Shown here: in pieces, positions 55,751 through 64,000 of the stretch
Layout of the letters: every line of letters starts with the position of its first letter
Numbering within the stretch: the first letter of the stretch is position 1
Assembly (NCBI RefSeq): GCF_016583905.1
Contig: NZ_NRRY01000011.1
Span: 1 to 64,000, forward strand
Length of the DNA stretch: 64,000 nucleotides
Direction of reading: 5' to 3'
Source: Lamprobacter modestohalophilus
Lineage (GTDB): Bacteria > Pseudomonadota > Gammaproteobacteria > Chromatiales > Chromatiaceae
The notes under the pieces: generated by a model
The model's database searches: none
Seen by the model: the letters and a program-made list of their open reading frames with translations, nothing else
Told to the model about the DNA's origin: nothing
Made by a program: the position numbers and the translations under genes

Positions 55751-56727
55751 CCATGGAACAGCTTCCAAAAGTCCATAGGCGGGAAGTGAGTGAAAGCGCG
55801 GCCCAATTTCGTGCGGCCATCGACAGCGCGCTCGAACTGGTCCAGGACTATACGGGCAACCCCGTATCCGAGCATAGAGATCTTTCCCAGCCCCTCCCCA
55901 GCTTGCTCCAGCAATGCCAAAACCTGCTAGCAGAGGCCCAGGTCGAAGCTCCCCTGCCCGTTCGCACGCTCCACCATCTTGCGTGCAGTGGAGGCACCCT
56001 GATCAGCCGCTGTATCGCCGCCCAACCAAACACCCAGGTGCTTAGCGAAGTCGACCCCCTCAGTCCTTTTGTCCCCAGCGGTTTTCTGCCCACAGACCTG
56101 ATTGGACTCAGTCGCTTTAGCTCTCGTCCTGCGAACGCAGACACCCAGATCGAAATGTTCCTCGCGGGGCTACGGGTGCTGTATGGAACAGCCACGCAAC
56201 ATGGGCAGCATCTAATCCTTCGTGACCACAGTCATGGCCATTTCAGCTTCGGCGCAGCTGTCACTGACCGGCCCACGCTGCATGAGATCGTCAGCCGTGC
56301 CTTTCCCGTCAAGAGTATTGTCAGCGTGCGTCATCCGTTGGATGCTTACCTGAGCCTTCTAGACAGCGGGTGGGTGCAACACTTCAGTCCAGCCACCCTA
56401 GATGAATATGCCCGTCGCTCGCATGCCTTCCTTGACGCCTACCAGAACGTCGAACTGATCCGTTACGAAGACTTCGTCGAAGACCCGCCAACAGTCATGC
56501 AGACAATCTGCGCAACCCTGTCGTTGGACTACAACCCGGACTTCACAGAGACGTTCGCTGCCATCACGCTTTCTGGAGACTCGGGCCGTCGCGGGGACTT
56601 CATCAGCCCGCGTCCGCGGCGCCCGCATCCTCCTGCCATTGATCAGGAAGCCGAAGACTCAGAAGCCTTCCAGACCTTGCTCAGCCGCCTTGATTACCAC
56701 CGCAAGGCAACGGCAAAATCTGAATGA
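55747..56727 (+). CDS. Sulfotransferase-family protein
   Basis: 326 residues. The P-loop-like LHHLACSGGTLISRCI (near residues 76-91) and the 3'-phosphate part SIVSVRHPLDAYLSLLDSGWV are sulfotransferase features, and the fold continues with RYEDFVEDPP. The ATG overlaps the stop of the FkbM-like gene (ATGA), so they are coupled. Acceptor unknown, likely the surface glycan. Confidence 0.83.
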   Translation: MTMEQLPKVHRREVSESAAQFRAAIDSALELVQDYTGNPVSEHRDLSQPLPSLLQQCQNLLAEAQVEAPLPVRTLHHLACSGGTLISRCIAAQPNTQVLSEVDPLSPFVPSGFLPTDLIGLSRFSSRPANADTQIEMFLAGLRVLYGTATQHGQHLILRDHSHGHFSFGAAVTDRPTLHEIVSRAFPVKSIVSVRHPLDAYLSLLDSGWVQHFSPATLDEYARRSHAFLDAYQNVELIRYEDFVEDPPTVMQTICATLSLDYNPDFTETFAAITLSGDSGRRGDFISPRPRRPHPPAIDQEAEDSEAFQTLLSRLDYHRKATAKSE

Positions 56728-56737
56728 GCAGTTTTAG

Positions 56738-57928
56738 TTGTTTCCGCGCCTAAAACGGCACAGCAGCGCTCAACCTTACAGTCTGCTGGCTTGCCATGAA
56801 GCGCTTTCCAGCAATAGTGGCCGACATGTGCTCAGCCTGGCACGCGCACTCCATGCGACTGGTCTCAACGTTCAAATTGCAGCGCCAACGTGCACAGCCA
56901 CGGAACGTCAAGAAGCGCACCCGCTGCTCCTCACGAGCTTCACCGATCGTATTGCTCCAAGAACAGCTCAAGCGCCGGCGCTAATCCATCTCTGGACCCC
57001 GCGAGAGCGCATGCGGCTGTTCTATGTCGAGCTCTGTCGACGTCATCGCTCGCGCATTCCCTATATCGTTCATCTCGAGGACAACGAACGACTCGTCACC
57101 CAGAACCGTCTTGGCCTCAGCCAGATTGACTACCAAACAATCGCCGATGGACGGCATAAATTGGACAACGTGGGCGCCGCTGTCATGCACCCACGAAAAG
57201 GCACCGAGTTTCTGCGTGGAGCTGTCGGAATCACCGCCCTAATCGATAACCTGCTCGAAACCCTTCCAGTGTCATGCCCAAGCCAAGTATTTTGGCCAGG
57301 ATATGACCCCATCTTTGAAAATCCCAGTCCAACGGCCGCGCTGCGCTTGCGCGCGCAGCTTGGTCTCACTCCACAGCAGCGCCTCACCGCATACACTGGT
57401 AACGTCCATACGTCCAATCTAAACGAAGTCCGCCACCTTTACCAAGCCGTGGCCCGCATCAATCAAGCCGGCCAACCGCTCCTACTCTTACGCACTGGTC
57501 AAGACATTGTCCCGCCTGTCAGTCGCCACGAAACGGATCTCACCAGAAACGTCATCCATCTCGGCCAGCTTCCACGCCAGGATTTACCCACCTTACTTCG
57601 TACCAGCGACATCCTGATCCAGCCCGGTGAAGTTGACGAATGGAACCTTTACCGTGTTCCATCGAAACTGCCGGAGTATTTAGCCTCGTCTCGGCCAGTG
57701 CTGCTCCCACGCGCTAACCTTGGCACAGTGCTAACCCACGGCAGCAACGCGCTGATTGTTGATGTTGGTGATGCGCAGACAATCGCAGAAACGGTCCTCG
57801 ACTGGCTTCCGCGCACAAACCAGCTCCTTAAGATCGGAATCCGTGGTGGCCTGTTCGCCCGACGGGAGCTATCTTGGGAGCAAGCGGCCCAGAAGGTTGC
57901 TAAACTTTACGAACGCGCGGCCACCTAG
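56738..57928 (+). CDS. GT4-like glycosyltransferase
   Basis: 396 residues. C-terminal GT4-like part: LTAYTGNVHTSNLNEV, VIHLGQLPRQDLPTLLRTSDILIQPG and LPEYLASSRPVLLPR. The N-terminal part has SNSGRHVLSLARALHATG. Start is TTG at 56738, directly after a stop codon in frame. It lies 11 bases after the sulfotransferase gene. Confidence 0.82.
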   Translation: MFPRLKRHSSAQPYSLLACHEALSSNSGRHVLSLARALHATGLNVQIAAPTCTATERQEAHPLLLTSFTDRIAPRTAQAPALIHLWTPRERMRLFYVELCRRHRSRIPYIVHLEDNERLVTQNRLGLSQIDYQTIADGRHKLDNVGAAVMHPRKGTEFLRGAVGITALIDNLLETLPVSCPSQVFWPGYDPIFENPSPTAALRLRAQLGLTPQQRLTAYTGNVHTSNLNEVRHLYQAVARINQAGQPLLLLRTGQDIVPPVSRHETDLTRNVIHLGQLPRQDLPTLLRTSDILIQPGEVDEWNLYRVPSKLPEYLASSRPVLLPRANLGTVLTHGSNALIVDVGDAQTIAETVLDWLPRTNQLLKIGIRGGLFARRELSWEQAAQKVAKLYERAAT

Positions 57929-57986
57929 CTCCTTACCAAGTAGCACCTTAAAGTCACAGTAAGCACCTCCGACGCTGCGCCCATAA

Positions 57987-58002
57987 CTAACCCTTAGGTT
58001 AG
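57987..58002. promoter_or_regulatory. Inverted repeat upstream of gmd
   Basis: ctaacc-ctta-ggttag, a perfect 6-bp inverted repeat, 54 bases before the gmd start codon in a 127-bp gap. It could be an operator or simply chance; no family motif is recognised. Confidence 0.35.
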
Positions 58003-58055
58003 GCTGGCCTGACCAAGCACCTAAGTAGAAACACCTCAATCAAAACCACGCCAAC

Positions 58056-59186
58056 ATGCCCAAGAAAGCCCTCATCACCGGCGTCACCGGCCAAGACGGC
58101 AGCTACCTCGCCGAATTCCTCTTAGAGAAGGGCTACGAAGTCCACGGCATCAAGCGCCGCGCCTCGCTGTTCAACACCCAGCGCGTCGACCACATCTACG
58201 AAGATCCGCATCAGCAGAATCAGCAATTCGTCCTGCACTACGGCGATCTCACTGACACCTCCAATCTGACGCGCATCATCCAACAGGTGCAGCCCGATGA
58301 GGTCTACAACCTCGGCGCCCAATCCCATGTCGCGGTCAGCTTCGAGGCCCCCGAATACACCGCCGACGTCGATGCCATCGGCACCCTGCGTCTGCTCGAG
58401 GCCATCCGCTTCTTAGGCCTCACCGACAAGACCCGCTTCTACCAGGCATCGACCTCCGAGCTGTTCGGCCAAGTCCAAGAGGTCCCGCAGCGCGAGACCA
58501 CCCCGTTCTACCCGCGCAGCCCCTATGCCGCCGCCAAGCTCTACGCCTACTGGATCACCGTCAACTACCGCGAAGCCTATGGGATGTACGCCTGCAACGG
58601 CATCCTCTTCAACCACGAGAGCCCGCGCCGTGGTGAGACCTTCGTCACCCGCAAGATTACCCGCGCCCTCGCCAACATCGCCCAAGGCCTCGAGCAGTGC
58701 CTGTATCTCGGCAACATGGATGCGCTGCGCGACTGGGGCCATGCCAAAGACTACGTGCGCATGCAATGGCTGATGCTCCAGCAGGAGCAGCCCGAAGACT
58801 TCGTGATCGCCACCGGCGTCCAGTATTCGGTCCGCCAGTTCGTCGAATGGACCGCCGCTGAGCTTGGCATCAGCCTCGAATTCCAAGGGCAGGGCCTCGA
58901 TGAGCAAGGCCTCGTCACTGCCATCGCTGACCCCGAGATCGCCCCCGCGCTCAAGGTCGGTGACGTCATCGTCTGCGTCGACCCACGCTATTTCCGTCCT
59001 GCCGAGGTCGAGACCCTGCTCGGCGATCCGACACTCGCCCGCGAGCGCCTCGGCTGGGTGCCTGAGATTACCGTCCAAACGATGGTCGCCGAGATGGTCG
59101 CCGAAGACCTCCAGAGCGCGCGGCGCTATGCCCTGCTCAAGGCCCACGGCCATGCGATCCCGATTGCGCGTGAGGATGGACGCTGA
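58056..59186 (+). CDS. gmd: GDP-mannose 4,6-dehydratase
   Basis: 376 residues. NADP motif [20 protein letters not shown] at the N-terminus, the TSELFGQV segment and the catalytic YxxxK in [12 protein letters not shown], plus [16 protein letters not shown]. It makes GDP-4-keto-6-deoxymannose, the precursor of GDP-fucose and related sugars. ATG at 58056. It heads a gmd-fcl pair and a stretch of GC-rich sequence. Confidence 0.96.
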   Translation: MPKKALITGVTGQDGSYLAEFLLEKGYEVHGIKRRASLFNTQRVDHIYEDPHQQNQQFVLHYGDLTDTSNLTRIIQQVQPDEVYNLGAQSHVAVSFEAPEYTADVDAIGTLRLLEAIRFLGLTDKTRFYQASTSELFGQVQEVPQRETTPFYPRSPYAAAKLYAYWITVNYREAYGMYACNGILFNHESPRRGETFVTRKITRALANIAQGLEQCLYLGNMDALRDWGHAKDYVRMQWLMLQQEQPEDFVIATGVQYSVRQFVEWTAAELGISLEFQGQGLDEQGLVTAIADPEIAPALKVGDVIVCVDPRYFRPAEVETLLGDPTLARERLGWVPEITVQTMVAEMVAEDLQSARRYALLKAHGHAIPIAREDGR

Positions 59187-59201
59187 GCCATCAGCCAACG
59201 C

Positions 59202-60191
59202 ATGAGCCCAAGCATGAGCCAAGCAGACGCCAAGCCCGTCATCTTCATCGCCGGCCACCGCGGCATGGTCGGCAGCGCCATCGCCCGCCAGCTGCAAGCC
59301 CAAGGTGACGCCGAGCTGCTCACCGCCAGCCGCAACGAGCTCGATCTGCTCAACCAGCAGGCCGTCAACGCCTTCTTCCAACAGCATCAGATCGACCAGG
59401 TCATCATCGCCGCCGCCAAGGTCGGCGGCATTGAGGCCAACAACAGCCTGCCGGCCGAATTCATCTACCAAAACCTGATCATCGAGGCCAACCTGATACA
59501 GGCCGCGCATCAGGCCGACAGCCAACAACTGCTGTTCCTCGGTTCCTCCTGCATCTACCCGCGCGAAGCCCCGCAGCCGATGGCCGAAGACGCGCTGCTC
59601 ACCGGCCCACTCGAGCCGACCAACGAGCCTTATGCGATCGCCAAGATTGCTGGCATCAAGCTCTGCGAGAGCTACAACCGCCAATACGGGCGCGACTACC
59701 GCAGCGTCATGCCGACCAACCTCTACGGCCCCGGCGACAACTTCCACCCCGAGCACAGCCACGTCATCCCGGCGTTGCTCAGACGCTTCCACGAGGCCAC
59801 CCAAGCCAACGCCCCCGAGGTCGTCATCTGGGGCACCGGCACGCCGAAGCGCGAGTTCCTGCATGTCGATGACATGGCCACCGCCTGCCTGCATGTGCTG
59901 AATCTGGACATTGAGACCTATCAGGCCAACACCCAACCGATGTGCTCGCACATCAACGTCGGTACCGGCGTCGATGTCACCATCCGCGAGCTGGCCGAGA
60001 CCATCGCGGAGGTGACGGGCTACCAGGGCAGGCTCCGCTTCGACCCGAGCAAGCCCGATGGTGCCCCGCGCAAGCTGCTCGATGTCTCGCGGCTCACCGC
60101 GCTTGGCTGGCGGGCGCACTATGACCTGGAAACCGGGCTGAGGCAGGCGTATCAATGGTTCTGCGACAACCTTGATGCCTTTCGGCGCTAA
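59202..60191 (+). CDS. fcl: GDP-L-fucose synthase
   Basis: 329 residues. [21 protein letters not shown] loop, [14 protein letters not shown], the YxxxK in PYAIAKIAG, and [21 protein letters not shown]. It epimerises and reduces the Gmd product to GDP-L-fucose. It follows gmd by 15 bases, a standard pairing. GDP-fucose is thus available for the surface glycan. Confidence 0.96.
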   Translation: MSPSMSQADAKPVIFIAGHRGMVGSAIARQLQAQGDAELLTASRNELDLLNQQAVNAFFQQHQIDQVIIAAAKVGGIEANNSLPAEFIYQNLIIEANLIQAAHQADSQQLLFLGSSCIYPREAPQPMAEDALLTGPLEPTNEPYAIAKIAGIKLCESYNRQYGRDYRSVMPTNLYGPGDNFHPEHSHVIPALLRRFHEATQANAPEVVIWGTGTPKREFLHVDDMATACLHVLNLDIETYQANTQPMCSHINVGTGVDVTIRELAETIAEVTGYQGRLRFDPSKPDGAPRKLLDVSRLTALGWRAHYDLETGLRQAYQWFCDNLDAFRR

Positions 60192-60195
60192 GGCG

Positions 60196-60918
60196 ATGAC
60201 CAAGCGCGCCATGAAATCACCGGCACCCACCACCGAGACTCGGCGCGAGCCGACCCACGACAGCGGTTACAAGCTCCTCTAGGCCCACGCCGCCATGGTG
60301 CGCGACCTGCTCACGGGCTTCGTCCCCGGCGACTGGGTCCGCAGCCTCGATCTCAGCACGCTCGAGCGCTGCAGCGGCAGCTACGTCACCGAAGACCTAC
60401 GCGACCGCGCCGACGACCTCATCTGGCGCCTACGCTGGGGCGAGGACTGGCTCTACGTCTACCTGCTGCTCGAATTCCAATCCACCATCGACGCCTGGAT
60501 GGCGGTGCGCATCCAGACCTATATTGGCCTGCTCTACCAAGACCTCATCCGCGCCGAACAGCTTCAAAAAGCCGTTTGGTTCGGGCGGGTGTTCCTGCCC
60601 AAACGTCTACCCGGGGTGTCGGTCACCCCCATGAGCGATCTCAGCGAGGTCTATCACATGCTTGCCGATAACGTTGAAACCTGGACTGATCAATGGAAGC
60701 AGCAGGGTCTGGAGCAAGGCCTGGAGCAAGGCCATGAAACCACCCGGCACATCCTTTCCCGCTTAGCCCGCCGCCGCTTTGGCCCCGAGGTTGCCGAGCA
60801 GAGCCAGCCCCTGCTGGCCCGCATCAGCGACCCCGATCAGCTCGAAGAGCTCGCCGATCAACTCCTGCTCAGCCCCGATGGCGACACCTGGCTTACCCAG
60901 CTCAAGCGCGCGTCTTGA
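60196..60918 (+). pseudogene. Rpn family nuclease with an early amber stop
   Basis: Starts at ATG 60196 with the usual THDSGYKLL, then TAG at codon 29 (60280-60282) where relatives read FSH; the frame stays open after it as AHAAMVRDLLTGFVPGDWV, VYLLLEFQSTID and the full Rpn domain to 60918. A restart at ATG 60295 would give 207 residues lacking the N-terminal part that carries one catalytic Asp. Directly downstream of fcl. Confidence 0.78.
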
Positions 60919-60929
60919 GCCATCCCCCG

Positions 60930-61086
60930 GTGCAAAAAGCCATCGGCAATCTGCGCGCGATGAGCGCCGATGAAGAAGAACGCTACTGGGTCTAGACGGA
61001 CCCTCAGAGACGCCCAGATCGCCCAAGCAACCGGGCTCACACTTGCCCAAGTCGAAGCCTTGCGTGCGGTCAAGCCGCGCGGCTAA
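60930..61086 (+). pseudogene. Small Rpn-associated reading frame, interrupted
   Basis: From GTG 60930 the frame reads VQKAIGNLRAMSADEEERYWV and stops at TAG 60993; a shifted frame then gives LRDAQIAQATGLTLAQVEA and ends at 61084-61086. Together they look like a ~50-residue helical protein of unknown family, probably linked to the Rpn gene. Weak evidence. Confidence 0.4.
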
Positions 61087-61239
61087 ACCCACACTATGAA
61101 TAAAGACGCCCTCCGTAGAACGACGTTACAATGTCGTGTCGAGCGCGCAGTCAGGGCGTCCAACCCTAACAACCGCCAGCAGATTCCAGCCAGTTCAGCT
61201 TGAAAAAAAGCAGTCGAAGAGCCAAAGACCAGGCCGTAC

Positions 61240-61992
61240 ATGCCGAAAACCGCCCTCATCACCGGCCAAGACGGCAGCCGCATCACCTGGCTCAAAAACC
61301 GCCACGCCGGCGAGCGCTGCGTACTCGTCGCCAATGGTCCCTCGCTCAACCAGATGGATCTCTCCTTCCTCAAGCGAGAAACCAGCATCGGGCTGAACAA
61401 GATCTTCCTTGGCTTCAAGCGTTTTCGCTTCTACCCGCGCTACTACGTCGCCATCAACGGCAAGGTCATCGAACAGGCCGCAGACCAGATCAAGGCCCTC
61501 AACTGCGTCAAATTTATCAGCCGTGACGATGCCAAGGGCCGCATCCAAGAAGACGCACTCACGCATCTGATCAAGACCCACGCCTTCCAAGTCGGCGAGG
61601 ACGGCAGCCAACAGCCCGGCTTCTGCCACGACATCGCCACCGAAGGCGTCCACCAAGGCTGGACGGTCACCCACGCCGGCCTGCAGATCGCTTATCATCT
61701 CGGCTTTGCCGAAGTCGTGATCATCGGTCTTGACCACCGCTTTGAATACAGTGGCAAGCCCAATGAAGCCAAGGTGATGGAAGGCTCTGACCCCAACCAC
61801 TTCTGCCCGAACTACTTTGGCGGGGGGCAAACCTGGGACAACCCGGACCTCGAGCACTCCGAAGCCTCGTTTCGGCTCGCTCGGCACGAATATGAAAAGG
61901 CAGGGCGGCGGATTATTGATGCAACCTTGAATGGCGCTTGTACTGTGTTTGAGAAAGTTGACTATAAAACACTGTTTCAACTCAATGGCTGA
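61240..61992 (+). CDS. DUF115/MptE-like protein with a gmd-derived N-terminus
   Basis: 250 residues. Residues from about 20 (LKNRHAGERCVLVANGPSLN) match DUF115/MptE-like proteins, which include glycan-modifying and 6-hydroxymethylpterin enzymes; PNYFGGGQTWDNPD and THAGLQIAYHLGF fit. The first 13 residues MPKTALITGQDGS copy the start of Gmd ([16 protein letters not shown]) with a nine-base deletion. It is upstream of two sulfotransferase genes. Role in glycan transfer is inferred. Confidence 0.75.
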   Translation: MPKTALITGQDGSRITWLKNRHAGERCVLVANGPSLNQMDLSFLKRETSIGLNKIFLGFKRFRFYPRYYVAINGKVIEQAADQIKALNCVKFISRDDAKGRIQEDALTHLIKTHAFQVGEDGSQQPGFCHDIATEGVHQGWTVTHAGLQIAYHLGFAEVVIIGLDHRFEYSGKPNEAKVMEGSDPNHFCPNYFGGGQTWDNPDLEHSEASFRLARHEYEKAGRRIIDATLNGACTVFEKVDYKTLFQLNG

Positions 61993-61994
61993 AA

Positions 61995-63269
61995 ATGGCA
62001 ACCTCAAAATCTTTTGACGTCGCGGCAAATTCGCTCTTGGCTGCAGTTCATCATGCAAAGAAAGATCAGTATGCGGCTTGCCTGACACATGTTCGTGAAG
62101 CTATCGATAACCAACCGGCACGTCGTTTACTAGCTGAAGTGGCAACGAAAGGAGAGCTGAATGCGCTTGGCCGCCATATCAGCCTGTCGGGCTCGGTCAA
62201 TTTTGGGCCCGCAGAAACCTTGATACGACGGTCGTTGGCAGCCACGCCGGCAAGACCACCACGACCTGCTAATACAGCAATGCAGCCCGATTATTGGAAC
62301 ACGCCAGAAGAACTACAAACGGATACGATTGCTGGTTTGATTGAAAAGCGCTCTAAAACGCTGAAGAATAATGCTCGAAAACTGTCAATTCAAACACGCG
62401 CGGCGAATCGGCCAGCGCAGCCGCTGATCGTCTGCGCCCATCACAAATCTGGTTCAAACTACACACTCAAGACTTTTCGCGCTTTGGCAAAGGCTTTTAA
62501 TTTGCGGTTATGGCTGCGTTTCTACGATACAGTGGAGCCTGAACAGGGGTGGGATATCTGCTTGCATCAACATAGTCGCGTGTTGGATGTCATGACTACT
62601 GAGAATTTTCGAGGCTGGCATTGTATTCGTCACCCGAAAGCATTGATTTACTCTGCGATGCTCTATCATCAAAAGTGCTCTGAGCCTTGGGTCGATGTCC
62701 CTTTAGAACGTTTCACATCCGAAACATTCTGGGCGGCCAGTATTGGTGAAACATATAATATAATTAAGAATCCAAATGTGACAATGAACGTGAAAAAGAA
62801 AATTATGAATGAGGGATCAACGACGCAAGGGGGTCCAAGTTTTGAGCATTATGACTCCGGGTACGATTTAAACGGTGCGACTTACCGGGAATTTCTTAAG
62901 TCCTTACCAACAGTTCAGGATAAGCTTATTTTTGAAATGCGGGCTCATTCGCAAGGGGTTATTCGTGATATGCTGGCGTTCCCAAAGGATGATAGATTTA
63001 TCACAATCAAGCTTGAAGATATATCATTCGATGAGAATATGAGTGCTTTACTGGCTGCTATGTTGGGTCTGGGTTTTCATGGGGATGGTTTAGTGCATTC
63101 CCTTCTTTCTTGTAGCGCGAACTGTTTATGGAATACGGGTGTAGAAAAGTTTTCAACGCACGCCACGACAGGCATGTCTCCAATATGGAAGAATTTTTTT
63201 GTCGGAAATGTTGATGAGCAATACTGCGAACTTTATGGTAATGCAGAACATATTTTAGGATACATCTAG
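61995..63269 (+). CDS. Sulfotransferase-like protein
   Basis: 424 residues. The phosphosulfate loop reads LIVCAHHKSGSNYTLKTFRAL (about residues 146-166, with two His before the Lys) and the 3'-phosphate part is WHCIRHPKALIYSAML. The first 130 residues are an extra helical region. AT-rich compared with upstream. Three bases after the DUF115-like gene. Acceptor unknown. Confidence 0.75.
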   Translation: MATSKSFDVAANSLLAAVHHAKKDQYAACLTHVREAIDNQPARRLLAEVATKGELNALGRHISLSGSVNFGPAETLIRRSLAATPARPPRPANTAMQPDYWNTPEELQTDTIAGLIEKRSKTLKNNARKLSIQTRAANRPAQPLIVCAHHKSGSNYTLKTFRALAKAFNLRLWLRFYDTVEPEQGWDICLHQHSRVLDVMTTENFRGWHCIRHPKALIYSAMLYHQKCSEPWVDVPLERFTSETFWAASIGETYNIIKNPNVTMNVKKKIMNEGSTTQGGPSFEHYDSGYDLNGATYREFLKSLPTVQDKLIFEMRAHSQGVIRDMLAFPKDDRFITIKLEDISFDENMSALLAAMLGLGFHGDGLVHSLLSCSANCLWNTGVEKFSTHATTGMSPIWKNFFVGNVDEQYCELYGNAEHILGYI

Positions 63270-63301
63270 GATAAAATTAGAGAGAAAAATAAAGGAAAGA
63301 T

Positions 63302-63994
63302 ATGCTACTTGTTGCGATCCCGAAGAGTGCAAGCACTTCTCTGATGCATACGTTGGGGAAAGTGCATCACTTGAAATACACGATGCACTTTGAATGGGCG
63401 GGAAGTTTGTGTGATGGGCATGACGCCTACCATTGTCAACACAACTTTGGTTGGGAGCTGAATGAAAAAGTCGCAAATTTTCTAGCTGACAGGGATATCC
63501 TTTTCAAAATTCATATTTTTCCGTCTAGCAATAATCTTGCGCTGCTAAAAAATCAGAAGAAAGTCGTTCTTTTGAGAGCGCCGGAGGACATTGTAATGGC
63601 TTACCGGAGAGGCGCTGAAACAGGTGTGTATCGGTCTCGATTGAACGCATTCTCAGGCTGCAACACAGAGCGCGAATGGATGGAGGCAGCAATTAGTTCT
63701 GGGTTGTACGACAGTCTGCTGTTTTTTCACAACAAATGGAAGGCCGAAACAGATAATGTTCTTCATGTCGACTTTGAAGATTTGGTGAGGTTTCCTAAGT
63801 TAATATTAAATAAAATAGAGGTATTTTGGGGGTTAAAAGTGACTGAGACCTCACAACTCGAGAAGCACAAGTATTCTCGGTCAAGTTCAAATTTCAAAAG
63901 CCCCCTTGATTTGTTAACCCAAGTTGAAGCCAAAGAAAAGCAGAATCCGCTCTTCGTGCAAGGAAAGTGGATAATAGATGACGAGAAATATTAA
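63302..63994 (+). CDS. Sulfotransferase-like protein
   Basis: 230 residues. It opens directly with the loop MLLVAIPKSASTSLMHTLG and has VVLLRAPEDIVMAYRRG further on, the two PAPS-binding elements in a short protein. Strong ribosome site (aaaggaaa) 3-11 bases before the ATG. It is the most AT-rich gene here apart from IS1, so it is probably a recent import. Confidence 0.78.
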   Translation: MLLVAIPKSASTSLMHTLGKVHHLKYTMHFEWAGSLCDGHDAYHCQHNFGWELNEKVANFLADRDILFKIHIFPSSNNLALLKNQKKVVLLRAPEDIVMAYRRGAETGVYRSRLNAFSGCNTEREWMEAAISSGLYDSLLFFHNKWKAETDNVLHVDFEDLVRFPKLILNKIEVFWGLKVTETSQLEKHKYSRSSSNFKSPLDLLTQVEAKEKQNPLFVQGKWIIDDEKY

Positions 63995-64000
63995 TTTGCG

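Noticed and set aside
58413-60233. 606-codon open frame on the minus strand opposite gmd and fcl
   Set aside because: It is the antisense of two clearly coding genes and its translation is a low-complexity Ala/Gly/Val/Asp/Leu pattern, typical of GC-rich shadows.
61195-62088. 297-codon open frame on the minus strand
   Set aside because: Antisense to the DUF115-like gene, which has recognisable motifs; this frame has none.

Overview
The window looks like a chromosomal piece of a GC-rich gammaproteobacterium, most probably a purple sulfur bacterium of the Chromatiaceae. The best single clue is a Tat-exported high-potential iron-sulfur protein (HiPIP) at 16.0-16.4 kb. The housekeeping genes (fur/bamE, ratA-rnfH, ftsH-folP-glmM, lptG/pepA/holC, hemE, hemW) agree with this. 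I cannot name a genus from sequence alone.

Layout. (1) 0-1.3 kb: a complete IS1-family element starts at base 1 and interrupts an S-methyl-5'-thioinosine phosphorylase gene. (2) 1.5-41.98 kb: a mostly conserved core. It carries nucleoside and cell-wall recycling (hpt, nagZ), an oligopeptide-type ABC transporter split over two places (two permeases at 4.3-6.0 kb, binding protein at 17.6-19.1 kb), the fur/bamE divergent pair, rnfH-ratA, an NSS symporter, glmM-folP-ftsH-rlmE, HiPIP, rlmD, cysM, lptG without lptF, pepA-holC, manA, PBP1A, a TetR regulator, Hsp20, a VapBC toxin-antitoxin pair, hemW, a TRAP binding protein, uvrD and hemE. Many intergenic gaps hold short tandem repeats, each with a different unit (6, 7, 12, 13, 15, 16, 18, 21 or 24 bp). 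A 146-bp MITE-like element forms the 3' end of hemW. (3) 42.0-45.0 kb: a gene graveyard with a frameshifted site-specific recombinase, a phage tail-tube remnant, a PD-(D/E)XK phage nuclease remnant, a ParD antitoxin with an in-frame stop, and a broken Rpn nuclease. One DUF2442/HTH gene there is intact. (4) 45.0-64.0 kb: a surface-polysaccharide region.

The polysaccharide region is the most interesting part. It combines a GT-C-like membrane protein, three glycosyltransferases, a Wzm/Wzt ABC exporter, an FkbM-like methyltransferase with a coiled-coil tail, two GDP-L-fucose genes (gmd, fcl), a DUF115-like gene, and five separate genes with sulfotransferase-type P-loops. The simplest reading is that it makes and exports a fucose-containing, probably heavily sulfated, cell-surface glycan. 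ManA (29.2 kb) could feed GDP-mannose synthesis. No PAPS-forming genes are in the window. Two broken Rpn nuclease genes lie at its edges (44.5 and 60.2 kb), and the last 2 kb are clearly AT-richer than the rest, which suggests recent import.

Several small-scale oddities stand out. A micro-ORF just before holC repeats the first 14 residues of HolC with almost every codon changed synonymously. A DUF115 gene seems to have borrowed its start from gmd. A ~50-residue TWK/SWR module is shared by a glycosyltransferase and twice by the neighbouring sulfotransferase. A tail-anchored protein is built from seven 11-residue coiled-coil repeats. TTG start codons are frequent, including in glmM, lptG and the PBP1A gene.
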